DNA of 64,000 nt from JAWVFM01 sp963841455 (GTDB lineage: Bacteria > Actinomycetota > Thermoleophilia > Solirubrobacterales > 70-9): the NCBI GenBank assembly GCA_963841455.1, contig CAWJCU010000001.1:1-64000 (forward strand), given 5' to 3'. Positions 26,761-34,367 of the stretch are shown here, in pieces (within the stretch, counting starts at the first letter, position 1; every line of letters starts with the position of its first letter). Below the pieces are notes generated by a model, which searched no databases, was not told the origin of the DNA, and was given only the letters and a program-made list of their open reading frames with translations. The position numbers and the translations under genes were made by a program.

Positions 26761-27216
26761 TCAGCGCTTCGTCCAGACCTCCGGATCCGACAGGAGCGCT
26801 TCGAGCTGCCAGGAGAGCTGCTTCGAGACCACATCGGCCAGGGTCACGCTCTCGAGAACGCCGCGAAGGTTCGCCCGCACCGCGACCCAGACGTCGCGGA
26901 GGCGCTCGGCGGCGCCCTCGTAGTGGAGGTCCTCAGGCGCCGACTCGTGGATGTTCGCGAGCGGGCCCTCGACCGCGCGGATCACGTCGGCCACGGTGAT
27001 CTCCTCGGGCGCCTTGGCCAGCCAGTAGCCGCCGCGGGCGCCGCGGCGCGCGCGCACCAGACGCGCGTGCTTGAGCTCGAGCAGGATGTGCTCGAGGAAG
27101 TGGAGGGGGATGTCCTGGGAAGAGGCGAGCCGCTCGCCCTTCACCGGCTCATCCCCGGCGGCCGCCAGCTCGAGCGCGGCCCGAAGCGCGTAATCGGCCT
27201 TGGCGGATATCCTCAC
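26761..27216 (-). CDS. Rrf2-family transcriptional regulator without cysteines (CymR-like)
   Basis: 151 residues. N-terminal MRISAKADYALRAALELAA, wing QDIPLHFLEHILLELKHARL and ARRGARGGYWLAKAPEEITV are typical Rrf2. The three cysteines that hold an Fe-S cluster in IscR/NsrR are absent, and no cysteine is visible anywhere, as in CymR-type cysteine-metabolism regulators. C-terminal helix present. It lies between the TauE permease and the divergent PHP gene; the shared AGGTCAA half-sites suggest it controls the permease and itself. Confidence 0.88.
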   Translation of the reverse strand: MRISAKADYALRAALELAAAGDEPVKGERLASSQDIPLHFLEHILLELKHARLVRARRGARGGYWLAKAPEEITVADVIRAVEGPLANIHESAPEDLHYEGAAERLRDVWVAVRANLRGVLESVTLADVVSKQLSWQLEALLSDPEVWTKR

Positions 27217-27221
27217 TCGTC

Positions 27222-27249
27222 CAATTGTCGCAGTTCAGGTCAACAATTT
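27222..27249. promoter_or_regulatory. Inverted repeat with AGGTCAA half-site upstream of the Rrf2 gene
   Basis: AATTGT (27223-27228) and ACAATT (27243-27248) form an inverted repeat around a segment that ends in AGGTCAA (27237-27243), the half-site of the palindrome upstream of the TauE gene. The position, just upstream of the Rrf2 ATG and at the start of the divergent PHP gene, fits autoregulation. Confidence 0.45.
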
Positions 27250-28072
27250 GATCGACCTCCAATCCCACTCCGTCGTCTCCGACGGGCAGCTCGAGCCGGC
27301 CGAGGTCGCCCGCGCGGCTGCGGAGGCGGGGGTCACGGTGATGTCTCTCACCGACCACGACGCGGTCGCGGGGGTGCGCGAGGCGGTCGCAGCGGCCGAG
27401 GAGGCGGGCATCGAGTGCGTGCCCGCCGTCGAGATGTCGTGCGTTCACCGCTACTCCGACGATCTTCACGTGCTCGGCTACTGGGTCGATCTGGACCGGA
27501 TCGCGCCGGCATGCGAGCGCGCGCAGCAGGAGCGGGTGAACCGCGCCCACGAGATCATCGACAGGCTGAACGCTCTCGGCGTGGAGGTGACCTTCGACGA
27601 CGCGGTTCGCGAGAGCGGCGCCGCCGACTCGATCGGCCGGCCGCACATCGCTCGCGCGGCGGGCGCTGGTGGAGACCTCGGCCCGTTCTTCGAGGAGTAC
27701 CTGGTGCCCGGCGCAAAGGCGTTCGTCGCCCGAAGCTGGCCCACAGCCGAGCAGGCGGTGGAGCTGATCCACGACGCGGGCGGCGTCGCGGCCGTCGCGC
27801 ATCCGTACTGGGACGTGAAGGACCCCGACGCGGTCCGCGACCTCGTCGCGAGCCTCAACGCCGACGTCGGCATCGAGGGCCTCGAGACCTTCTATCCCGC
27901 GCACACGCCCGATCAAACGAAGCACTGCCTCGAGCTCTGCCACGAGCTCGGCCTCGCGCCCACGGCGTCGTCCGACTTCCACGGGCCCACGCACAAGACC
28001 TTCTCGCGCTTCGGCGCCTACGACACCTACGGGCTCGGCGAGCCCGTGGTGCCTGCGCGACCGGCCGAGTAG
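27248..28072 (+). CDS. PHP-domain phosphoesterase
   Basis: 274 residues from TTG 27248 (LIDLQSHSVVSDGQLEPAEV). The PHP metal motifs are HSxxSDG, LTDHDAV, the Glu in VPAVEMSC, a later AVAHPYWD and the C-terminal TASSDFHGPTHK. Such free-standing PHP proteins hydrolyse nucleoside 3',5'-bisphosphates or trim short RNAs (RNase AM/YciV type). The more upstream ATG 27200 would overlap the start of the Rrf2 gene, so TTG is preferred. No frame break. Confidence 0.87.
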   Translation: MIDLQSHSVVSDGQLEPAEVARAAAEAGVTVMSLTDHDAVAGVREAVAAAEEAGIECVPAVEMSCVHRYSDDLHVLGYWVDLDRIAPACERAQQERVNRAHEIIDRLNALGVEVTFDDAVRESGAADSIGRPHIARAAGAGGDLGPFFEEYLVPGAKAFVARSWPTAEQAVELIHDAGGVAAVAHPYWDVKDPDAVRDLVASLNADVGIEGLETFYPAHTPDQTKHCLELCHELGLAPTASSDFHGPTHKTFSRFGAYDTYGLGEPVVPARPAE

Positions 28073-28122
28073 CCCACTCTCAGGCCGCTGCCAGCGAAAT
28101 CCCAGGGTCTCCTGCTGGGGTG

Positions 28123-28137
28123 TGACTCATCGAGTCA
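28123..28137. promoter_or_regulatory. TGACTC-ATC-GAGTCA palindrome in the 5' region of a secreted-protein gene
   Basis: A perfect 6-bp inverted repeat 18 bp upstream of the ATG at 28156. Around it GGTCTCC (28107-28113) is complementary to GGAGACC (28144-28150), which contains the ribosome site AAAGGAG in part. A transcript could fold so as to cover the ribosome site; a protein operator is equally possible. Confidence 0.45.
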
Positions 28138-28155
28138 ACGAAAGGAGACCTCGCA

Positions 28156-28608
28156 ATGAAGAAGCTATTCGGAAACGGACGCCCCCTTGCGATCGCGGTG
28201 TTCGCGATTGGCGTCATCGCCATCGCGATCCCCGCGTTCGGCGCCTCGAGCGGCGGCAGCGGCTCGAGCGGCGGCAGCGGCTCGAGCGCCGCTCCCACCG
28301 CTCCCACCGCGCCCCCGCCTCCGCCGATGGTGCTCTCTGGCAAGTCGAAGAAGCAGCTCGACGAGACGGCCCAGTGCATGAAGGACCACGGCATCGGCCC
28401 GCCGGACCCGGGCCGGGGCTCGAGCTCGACGCCCCCGAAGCCGCCGTCGTCCTCCGAGTTCCGGTCCGCGGCGAAGGCCTGCGGCCTGCCGACGCCACCC
28501 GACGGGGCGCTCCCGCCCCCGCCGATGGGCGCCCCGGGTGCTCTCGGCAAGGCGAACAGCGCCGCCGTCGAGCGCTGCATCCACGCACAGCAGAAGCGCA
28601 AGCACTAG
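28156..28608 (+). CDS. Small secreted Ser/Gly/Pro-rich protein with Cys motif
   Basis: 150 residues. Basic start and hydrophobic stretch (RPLAIAVFAIGVIAIAIPAF) form a signal peptide cut near FGA-SS. A low-complexity linker (SGGSGSS repeats, PTAPTAPPPPP) follows. The mature domain has AQCMKDHGIGPPDPG, then FRSAAKACGLPTPPD and AVERCIHAQQ. The CMxxHGxxxPDPxxG...ACG pattern occurs in many secreted actinobacterial proteins of unknown role. Strong ribosome site AAAGGAG. Flanked by hairpins on both sides. Confidence 0.75.
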   Translation: MKKLFGNGRPLAIAVFAIGVIAIAIPAFGASSGGSGSSGGSGSSAAPTAPTAPPPPPMVLSGKSKKQLDETAQCMKDHGIGPPDPGRGSSSTPPKPPSSSEFRSAAKACGLPTPPDGALPPPPMGAPGALGKANSAAVERCIHAQQKRKH

Positions 28609-28631
28609 CCAGCTCAGCATTCCCGGTTGAC

Positions 28632-28664
28632 TGGGGGCAGCCCCGTGTGATGGGGTTGCCCCCA
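28632..28664 (+). terminator. Stable GC-rich hairpin between two + strand genes
   Basis: TGGGGGCAGCCCC and GGGGTTGCCCCCA pair over 13 bp with one mismatch around a seven-base loop, 23 bp behind the stop of the secreted-protein gene. Only AAA, not a T-run, follows, and the next GTG start is two bases beyond. It may attenuate transcription or block the ribosome site of the next gene rather than act as a classical terminator. Confidence 0.5.
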
Positions 28665-28666
28665 AA

Positions 28667-29059
28667 GTGAGCGCAGAGGAAATCCTCCGCCGTGGCTATG
28701 ACGCGTTCAATCGCGGCGACGTCGACGCGTTGAGCGAGATCATGGCCCCGGAGTTCGTCTGGCACGAGGCGCCGGAGGTGCCCGGCCCGAAGGCGACCGT
28801 CGGCCGGGACGAGTTCGCCGGCTACGTGCGCAGCTTCGACCGCCTCTGGGAGCGGTTCTCCTTCGAGATCGCCGAGCTCGAGGAGACCCCTGACGGCGTG
28901 GCGCTCGCGCGTGTGCACGCGCGCGGTCGGGGGCGGGAAGGCGGCGCCGAGGTCGACCTGGAGATCTTCCACGTGTGGCGCCTTCGGGGCGATCGGGTCG
29001 TGCGCATGGACGCCTTCCTCGACCCGCGCTCAGCGCGCGAGGCGGCTGGTCTCGAGTAG
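28667..29059 (+). CDS. SnoaL-like (NTF2-fold) protein
   Basis: 130 residues from GTG 28667. RRGYDAFNRGDVDALSEIMA, FVWHEAPEVPGPKATVGRDE and the final beta strands VDLEIFHVWRLRGDRVVRMD show the cone-like NTF2 fold of SnoaL-like proteins, which include small isomerases, dehydratases and ligand-binding domains. No specific substrate can be inferred. Its 3' end overlaps the convergent cyclase gene by 30 bp. Confidence 0.82.
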   Translation: MSAEEILRRGYDAFNRGDVDALSEIMAPEFVWHEAPEVPGPKATVGRDEFAGYVRSFDRLWERFSFEIAELEETPDGVALARVHARGRGREGGAEVDLEIFHVWRLRGDRVVRMDAFLDPRSAREAAGLE

Positions 29060-32000
29060 CTCGCGCGCGCGGGCCGCGGAGACGACATCGCCCTTTGCCT
29101 CGTACAGGGCGACTGCCGACTCGAGGACCGGCACTGCCTCGGCGGGCATCGCGCTCGCCCCGAGCACGTCACCGAGGCAGGCGAGAGCGTTCGCGTGGAG
29201 GATCACGGTGTCGCTGGCGGACGCCAGGTCGACGGCCTCCCGGGCCAACGCTTCCGCCGCCGCCACCTCGCCGAGCCGAAGCAGTGCCTGGGCGCGGACG
29301 ATGCGCCAGCGCACCTTCGCGTCGAGGTCGTCGCTGCCCGCGACCTCCTCGGCGCGCTCGGACAGCTCGATCGCCTCGTCGTAACGCTCCTGGGGGACGA
29401 GGGTGGTGGCGAGCATCGGCATGATCGTCGCCTGGATGGCCTTCGCCCCGACTGACTCGAAGTAGTCGAGGGCGAAGCGAAGCTCGCGCTCGGCGCCCCG
29501 TGGGTCCGAGGCGAGCGGCTCGCTCGTCGCGGTGGACGCGGCGTGGTAGGCGATGTGGACGGGCAGGCCGAGGTCGTCGAAGATCCGCCGCGCCTCGGCG
29601 AACGCGTCCTGCGCCTCGGCCACGCGACCCGATCGCGCGAGCATCTCGCCCATCCGCCCCAGCGTCGACCCCTCGAGCGCGCGGTTGTCGTGGGCGCGCG
29701 CCCACTCGACGTCCTCGCGAGCGCGCGCGACCACCCTGTCGCAGGGGGTCGGGCCAAACACCGCCGCCTGGAGGAGCCAGTAGCGAATCCAGGCCTCGAC
29801 ACCAGGGTCGCCCGCGCGTTCCGCCTGTTCGAGCGCGCGCTCGAGAGCCTCGGCCGCCGCGGCCTGCTCGCCCCGGTCGGAGTGGACCTTTCCGAGCAGG
29901 TGCCAGGCCTTGGCCTCGTCGAGCACGTCGCCGAGCTCCTGGCAGCGGGTGAGGACCTGCGTCGCGGTCGCGCGGCCGTTCTCGGCCCACCACTCCGGGT
30001 CGACGAGGCGCTTCAGGGTCAGGTCGAGGATTCGCATCCGCACCTCGGCGCGTGGATCACCCGCGGCAACGACGCCGCGACGGGCCTCGGCGAGCACCTC
30101 CTCTGCCGCGGCCGTGTCGCCTCGGCGGATGAGGGCTGTGCCGAGGTCGAACAGCGGCTCGAGGCGTGAGGCGGCGTTTCCCTCGGCGAGCAGAGCGACC
30201 CCGCGGCTGAGGAGCGCGGCCGCGCCGGCGTCGTCCTGACGCCTCGCCGCACGGCGTCCGGCCGCGACGAGGTGGCGGGCGGCGCGCGAGGCGAGCTCGG
30301 CGAGGTCCTCGTCGTCGGCGAGCAGCTCGCGCCGGTACCGGTAGGCGCTCTCGAGGTGATAGCCGAGGATCTCCTCGAACTGGCCGAGGCGCGACGACGC
30401 CCATTCGACGAGCCAGTCTGCGAAGCGCTCGTGAAGCTCGCCGCGGCGGGCCTTCGACATCGACTCGTAGACGACGTCGCGGACCAGGAGGTGGCGGAAC
30501 CTGTAGTCCTCGATCGGCCCGGCGCGGCGAATCGGCTCGATGAGCTGCTTTCGCATCAGGCCCTCGAGCGAGTTGTCACCGGCTCGCCCGCCCAGCGCCA
30601 GAACCGACTCAGCGGCGAACTCTTTTCCGATCACCGACGCGCGCTCGGCGAAGAGCCGCTCGCCCTCGCTCAGGTGATCGATGCGCGCCGCGAGGATCGC
30701 CTCGACCGTGGGCGGCACGACGACCTCGTCGAGGCCGGGGTCCGCGACCCACCCGTCCGGGGTCCGGCGAAGCTCTCCTTCGTCCACGAGCATCGAGAGC
30801 ACCTGCTCGACGAACAGCGGGTTGCCCGCCGCCACCTCAACGAGTTGCTCGTGCACGGCCGCCGGCAGGCTCGCGCCGACGAGGAGCTCGATCATGGTGG
30901 TCACCTCGTCGCGGCCGAGGGGCCGAAGGGAGATGATCGTTGGGCAAGCGTCCTCCCAGGAAGGGCGCTGGTCGAGCAGGTCGAAGCGGGCGGTGGCGAT
31001 CAGCAGGATCGGCGCTGAGCGGCTTCTCCGCGCGACGTGCTCGACGAGGTCGAGCAGCGTGGGTTCCGCCCAGTGGAGGTCCTCGATGACCACGATCAAG
31101 GGGCGGTCGGAGGCGATCGCCGCGAGCAGGCGCTGCACGGCCCAGAACGTGTGCTCCCCCGGCTCGAGATCGTCGGCGAGCCCGACGATCTGCGCGAGGT
31201 GGCGCGCGACCGCCGCTCCGTCAGGGTCCTTCACGAGCGCCGCGTCGAGCTTCGCGAGCGCGACGTCGGCGGGGTCGGCGTCGTCGATCGCCGTCGCCTG
31301 GGAGACGATCTCGACGAGCGGCCAGAACGTTGATCCGCGGCCGTAGGGGAGGCAGCGACCGACCAGCAGTCGCGCCTGGGGCCGGTACCGCTCGAAGACC
31401 TCCGCGACTAGGCGCGACTTGCCGACCCCTGCGTCGCCTGCGATCGTCACGAACTCGCACCCCCGGCGCGCGAGCGCGCGCTGGAAGGCGACCCCGACCA
31501 GCGAGAGCTCGCGACCACGGCCGATCAGCGGTCCGTCCACCGGCGCCTCGCCGGCCGCCGTGGGCCGCGCCTTGAGGAGCCGGTGGGCGGCGATCGGCTC
31601 GGTGCGGCCGCGGAGCTCGAGTTCCCCGGCGGCCTCCGCCTTGAAGGCGCCGCGCACGAGCCGGTAGGTCTCCTCGCCGATCAGGATCTCCCCCGGCGCC
31701 GCCTTCTTCTCGAGCCGGGCGGCAACGGTGACCGCGTCGCCGAGCGCCATCGGGCGCCCCGCGATCGGCTCGCCGACGAGGACCGTCCCGGTATTGATGC
31801 CGATCCGGATCTGGAGCCGCACGTCGAGCCGCGGCTCGAGCTCGCCGTTGAGGGCCTCGAGCTCGCTCAGCATGTCGACGGCCGCCGCGACCGCGCGCTG
31901 TGCGTCGTCCTCGCGCGTGAGCGGCACGCCGAATAGGCCGGAGACCTCGTCGCCGACGAGGTTCTCGATCTGCCCGCCGTGCTCCTCGATCACCGCCGCG

Positions 32001-32143
32001 AGCCGCTCGAAGAACCGCCGCACGACGGCGCGGAACACCTCGGGGTCGAGCTGCTCCGCAAGTGCCGTCGACCCGGCCATGTCGGCGAAGACGGCCGTGA
32101 TCTTCTTGCGGACTTCCCGAGCTCCCCCGTCTGCCAATTCCAT
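29030..32143 (-). CDS. Class III cyclase-domain regulator with AAA ATPase and TPR repeats
   Basis: 1037 residues, intact. Residues about 12-190: class III nucleotide cyclase (ITAVFADMAGSTALAEQLDP, IENLVGDEVSGLFGVPLTRE, RIGINTGTVLVGEP, DAVTVAARLEKKA). Both metal-binding Asp positions (FADMAGST, VGDE) are kept. About 205-480: AAA/STAND ATPase with Walker A TIAGDAGVGKSRLV and Walker B LIVVIEDLHWAEPT. About 600-1037: helical TPR-like repeats (GEQAAAAEALERALEQAERA and similar). Such multi-domain proteins are actinobacterial signalling ATPases; cAMP synthesis is probable but unproven. Monocistronic. Confidence 0.92.
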   Translation of the reverse strand: MELADGGAREVRKKITAVFADMAGSTALAEQLDPEVFRAVVRRFFERLAAVIEEHGGQIENLVGDEVSGLFGVPLTREDDAQRAVAAAVDMLSELEALNGELEPRLDVRLQIRIGINTGTVLVGEPIAGRPMALGDAVTVAARLEKKAAPGEILIGEETYRLVRGAFKAEAAGELELRGRTEPIAAHRLLKARPTAAGEAPVDGPLIGRGRELSLVGVAFQRALARRGCEFVTIAGDAGVGKSRLVAEVFERYRPQARLLVGRCLPYGRGSTFWPLVEIVSQATAIDDADPADVALAKLDAALVKDPDGAAVARHLAQIVGLADDLEPGEHTFWAVQRLLAAIASDRPLIVVIEDLHWAEPTLLDLVEHVARRSRSAPILLIATARFDLLDQRPSWEDACPTIISLRPLGRDEVTTMIELLVGASLPAAVHEQLVEVAAGNPLFVEQVLSMLVDEGELRRTPDGWVADPGLDEVVVPPTVEAILAARIDHLSEGERLFAERASVIGKEFAAESVLALGGRAGDNSLEGLMRKQLIEPIRRAGPIEDYRFRHLLVRDVVYESMSKARRGELHERFADWLVEWASSRLGQFEEILGYHLESAYRYRRELLADDEDLAELASRAARHLVAAGRRAARRQDDAGAAALLSRGVALLAEGNAASRLEPLFDLGTALIRRGDTAAAEEVLAEARRGVVAAGDPRAEVRMRILDLTLKRLVDPEWWAENGRATATQVLTRCQELGDVLDEAKAWHLLGKVHSDRGEQAAAAEALERALEQAERAGDPGVEAWIRYWLLQAAVFGPTPCDRVVARAREDVEWARAHDNRALEGSTLGRMGEMLARSGRVAEAQDAFAEARRIFDDLGLPVHIAYHAASTATSEPLASDPRGAERELRFALDYFESVGAKAIQATIMPMLATTLVPQERYDEAIELSERAEEVAGSDDLDAKVRWRIVRAQALLRLGEVAAAEALAREAVDLASASDTVILHANALACLGDVLGASAMPAEAVPVLESAVALYEAKGDVVSAARARELLETSRLAR

Positions 32144-32213
32144 CGCGGCTAATCATCGCCGCTGGCGGTCCGCAGGCGCAAGGGGGCGCGCGGGCGAGTG
32201 AGGTTCGTCAGGG

Positions 32214-32234
32214 GCGGGCGGCTTCGCCGCCCGC
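32214..32234. promoter_or_regulatory. UUCG-loop hairpin upstream of nuclease-family gene copy 1
   Basis: GCGGGCGGC and GCCGCCCGC flank TTC, giving a very stable stem closed by a C(UUCG)G loop. A second stem CCCAAAA-CGC-TTTTGGG follows at 32250-32266. Together with the start-site palindrome this makes three consecutive palindromes in 100 bp upstream of the gene. Confidence 0.55.
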
Positions 32235-32271
32235 GGCACCGAGGGGGCGCCCAAAACGCTTTTGGGGTTCT

Positions 32272-32310
32272 GATGCGGATAGTGGCCGCCACGCGGCACT
32301 TATCCGCATC
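32272..32310. repeat. 39-bp palindrome containing the start codon of nuclease-family copy 1
   Basis: Arms GATGCGGATA (32272-32281) and TATCCGCATC (32301-32310) are perfect; the inner GTGGCCGC/GCGGCAC continues the symmetry imperfectly. The ATG of the following gene (32273) is in the left arm, so the first dozen codons are within the palindrome. Confidence 0.85.
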
Positions 32311-33199
32311 GCGTCAGCGCTGGGCCGGGTTGGTGGCTCTTTCCGGGCAGCAGCACGGTGTCGTGTCGACCAGGCAGCTCAAGGCGCTCGGCTTCACGCA
32401 GCAGGCGATATCCCGAGCGCGGGCAGATGGACGCCTTCGCCGCCTCCACCTCGGTGTCTACGCCGTCGGCGGCGCTCCGCACACTCGGGAGGCGCGTTGG
32501 ATCGCCGCGGTCCTCGCAGGTGGCCACCGGGCCGTCCTCAGCCACCGCGACGCGGCGGCGCTGTGGGGGATGGCCGACCACGCGACAGGCCATGTCGAGG
32601 TGACCGTCCCTGGCACGGGCACCCGCTCGCAGCCCGGAATTCGCATCCACAGGACACGCCACCTCCCGCCCGAAGACGTCACCTCTCGTTGCCGGATTCC
32701 GGTCACCACGCCCGCGCGGACGCTCGCCGACCTGGCGAGGGTGATCTCGCGTCGCCACCTCCAATCGGCGTTCGACGAGGGCCTTCGGAGCGGGGTTCTC
32801 AGGCCGGCAGCGCTGAGAGAGCAGTTGGTGAGGGCGAAGGGCCGGCGCGGCGCCCCGGCGCTCCGTGCCTTCCTCGGTGATGATCCGGAGTCCATAGCGC
32901 GTACCCGCTCGCCCCTCGAGGCGAGGTTCCGTCGGTTCTGCTCCGAGGAGAGCCTGCCGAAGCCGAACGTGAACGCGTGGGTCGCGGGCTACGAGGTTGA
33001 CGCTCATTGGCCGGAATCGAACGTCATCGTCGAGCTGGACAGCTGGGCCTTTCACGGCGGCCGCGAGGCGTTCGAGCGGGACCGCGCGAAGTGGGCGGAT
33101 CTGACGGCGGCCGGCTTCCGGATCGTCGCAGTGACCGATCGCCGGCTCAGGCGTGAGCGCCTGGTGCTCGCGGCGACCCTGCGGGCGCTGTTGGGCTGA
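32273..33199 (+). CDS. AbiEi-type winged-helix plus DUF559/Vsr-like nuclease domain, copy 1
   Basis: 308 residues from ATG 32273. Residues about 15-70 (LVALSGQQHGVVSTRQLKAL, RARADGRLRRLHLGVYAVGG) are the winged-helix 'AbiEi antitoxin N-terminal' domain. The middle (TTPARTLADLARVISRRHLQ) is helical. The C-terminal DUF559 domain has YEVDAHWPESNVIVELDSWAFH, then REAFERDRAKWADLTAAGFR and IVAVTDRRL, a PD-(D/E)XK/Vsr-like core with Asp and Glu in place. No AbiEii toxin gene is adjacent. This copy is intact. Function unknown; see the findings on start-site palindromes. Confidence 0.85.
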   Translation: MRIVAATRHLSASRQRWAGLVALSGQQHGVVSTRQLKALGFTQQAISRARADGRLRRLHLGVYAVGGAPHTREARWIAAVLAGGHRAVLSHRDAAALWGMADHATGHVEVTVPGTGTRSQPGIRIHRTRHLPPEDVTSRCRIPVTTPARTLADLARVISRRHLQSAFDEGLRSGVLRPAALREQLVRAKGRRGAPALRAFLGDDPESIARTRSPLEARFRRFCSEESLPKPNVNAWVAGYEVDAHWPESNVIVELDSWAFHGGREAFERDRAKWADLTAAGFRIVAVTDRRLRRERLVLAATLRALLG

Positions 33200-33201
33200 C
33201 C

Positions 33202-33786
33202 TCAGCGCCCGAAGCGCTGCGGGGGGACGCGCTCGCGGATCTCGGCCAGGAGTCGGGCCGAGAAGTCGCTCGGTTCCTCACCGTCGGCGAGGGCGCCGCC
33301 TCGCGGGCGGAAGAACTCGACCCGGGTCTTCGGCCGGCGGGGGAAGCGGACGAAGTCGGCGGTGCCCGAGGCCGTGCAAAGCACGATCTCGGCCTCGGGC
33401 ATCGCCGCGGCGAGGCGGCCGATGCCGCTGCGCGCTCGCAGCTCCTTGCCCTTGGCCCGCGTGCCCTCGGGGAAGATTCCGACGCAGGCGCCCTCGCGAA
33501 GGGCGACGATCGCCTGCTCGAGGGCGCCGGCGTCGCCCGCCCCGCGGTCGATCGGGATCTGGCCCATCGAGTCGAGCAGCCGGCCCAGGCCCGGCGTGTC
33601 CCAGAGCTCGGCCTTCGCGAGGGCGAAGATCTGGCGCCGTTCGCGCGCGGCCACGCCGATCGTCACCGTGTCCCACCAGCTGTCGTGGTTGCCGGCGAGG
33701 AGCATCGGGCCGCGCTCGGGCATGGCCTCGAGGCCCTCGACCTCGAGCCGCCCCCAACCGCGGATGGCCGGCCGCACTGCGGCCAT
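33202..33786 (-). CDS. PlsC-family 1-acyl-glycerol-3-phosphate acyltransferase-like
   Basis: 194 residues from ATG 33786; coding clearly continues upstream to a CTG (33819) overlapping the cysC stop. Motif I LLAGNHDSWWDT (HxxxxD), motif III GIFPEGTRAKGKEL and IPIDRGAGDAGALEQAI are typical of lysophosphatidate acyltransferases acting at the membrane. It seems translationally coupled to the sulfate-assimilation operon, an odd partner. Faces the end of nuclease-family copy 1 with 2 bp between. Confidence 0.85.
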   Translation of the reverse strand: MAAVRPAIRGWGRLEVEGLEAMPERGPMLLAGNHDSWWDTVTIGVAARERRQIFALAKAELWDTPGLGRLLDSMGQIPIDRGAGDAGALEQAIVALREGACVGIFPEGTRAKGKELRARSGIGRLAAAMPEAEIVLCTASGTADFVRFPRRPKTRVEFFRPRGGALADGEEPSDFSARLLAEIRERVPPQRFGR

Positions 33787-33815
33787 GGCGACCCGGTAGC
33801 CGCGGGTGAAGCCGG

Positions 33816-34367
33816 TCAGGCCGCCGGAAGCAGTCCGCGGCCCTCGAGGAACTCGACGATCTGCCGGGCCGATTCCTCGGGGGTCTGGTGCTCGGTCTCG
33901 AGGACGAGCTCGGGGTTCTCCGGAGGTTCGTACGGGTCGGAGACGCCGGTGAACTCCTTGATCTCACCGGAGCGGGCCTTCGCATAGAGGCCCTTGACGT
34001 CGCGCTCCTCGCAGACCTCGACAGAGGCCTTCACGTAGGTCTCGATGAAGCGGCCGTCCATCATCTGGCGCGCCTCGTCGCGGATCTCGCGGTAGGGCGA
34101 GATGGCGGCGGTGATGACCGGCACGCCGTTTCGCGACAGCAGGTTCGCGACGAACGCGATGCGACGGATGTTGGTGTCGCGGTCCTCCTTCGAGAAGCCG
34201 AGGCCCTTGGAGAGGTTCTCGCGGACGATGTCGCCGTCGAGCACCTCGAGCTTCGACCCGCGGTCGCGCAGCTCCTTGACGAGCAGGTTCGTGATGGTCG
34301 TCTTGCCGGCCCCGGAGAGTCCCGTGAACCAGAGGCAGAATCCAGTGTCCGCAGCCACGGATGACAT
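33816..34367 (-). CDS. cysC: Adenylylsulfate kinase
   Basis: 183 residues. P-loop WFTGLSGAGKTTITNLLV, GDIVRENLSKGLGFSKEDRD, FVANLLSRNGVPVITAAISP and KGLYAKARSGEIKEFTGVSD are canonical APS-kinase motifs. It makes PAPS from APS and ATP. ATG 34367 overlaps the sat stop (TGATG), so translation is coupled. Since CysH here looks able to use APS, the kinase may serve sulfation rather than reduction. Confidence 0.95.
   Translation of the reverse strand: MSSVAADTGFCLWFTGLSGAGKTTITNLLVKELRDRGSKLEVLDGDIVRENLSKGLGFSKEDRDTNIRRIAFVANLLSRNGVPVITAAISPYREIRDEARQMMDGRFIETYVKASVEVCEERDVKGLYAKARSGEIKEFTGVSDPYEPPENPELVLETEHQTPEESARQIVEFLEGRGLLPAA

Noticed and set aside
32273..33199. Classical type IV AbiE toxin-antitoxin pair
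   Set aside because: Only the winged-helix antitoxin-type domain is there, fused to DUF559; no AbiEii-type nucleotidyltransferase toxin gene is next to any of the three copies.
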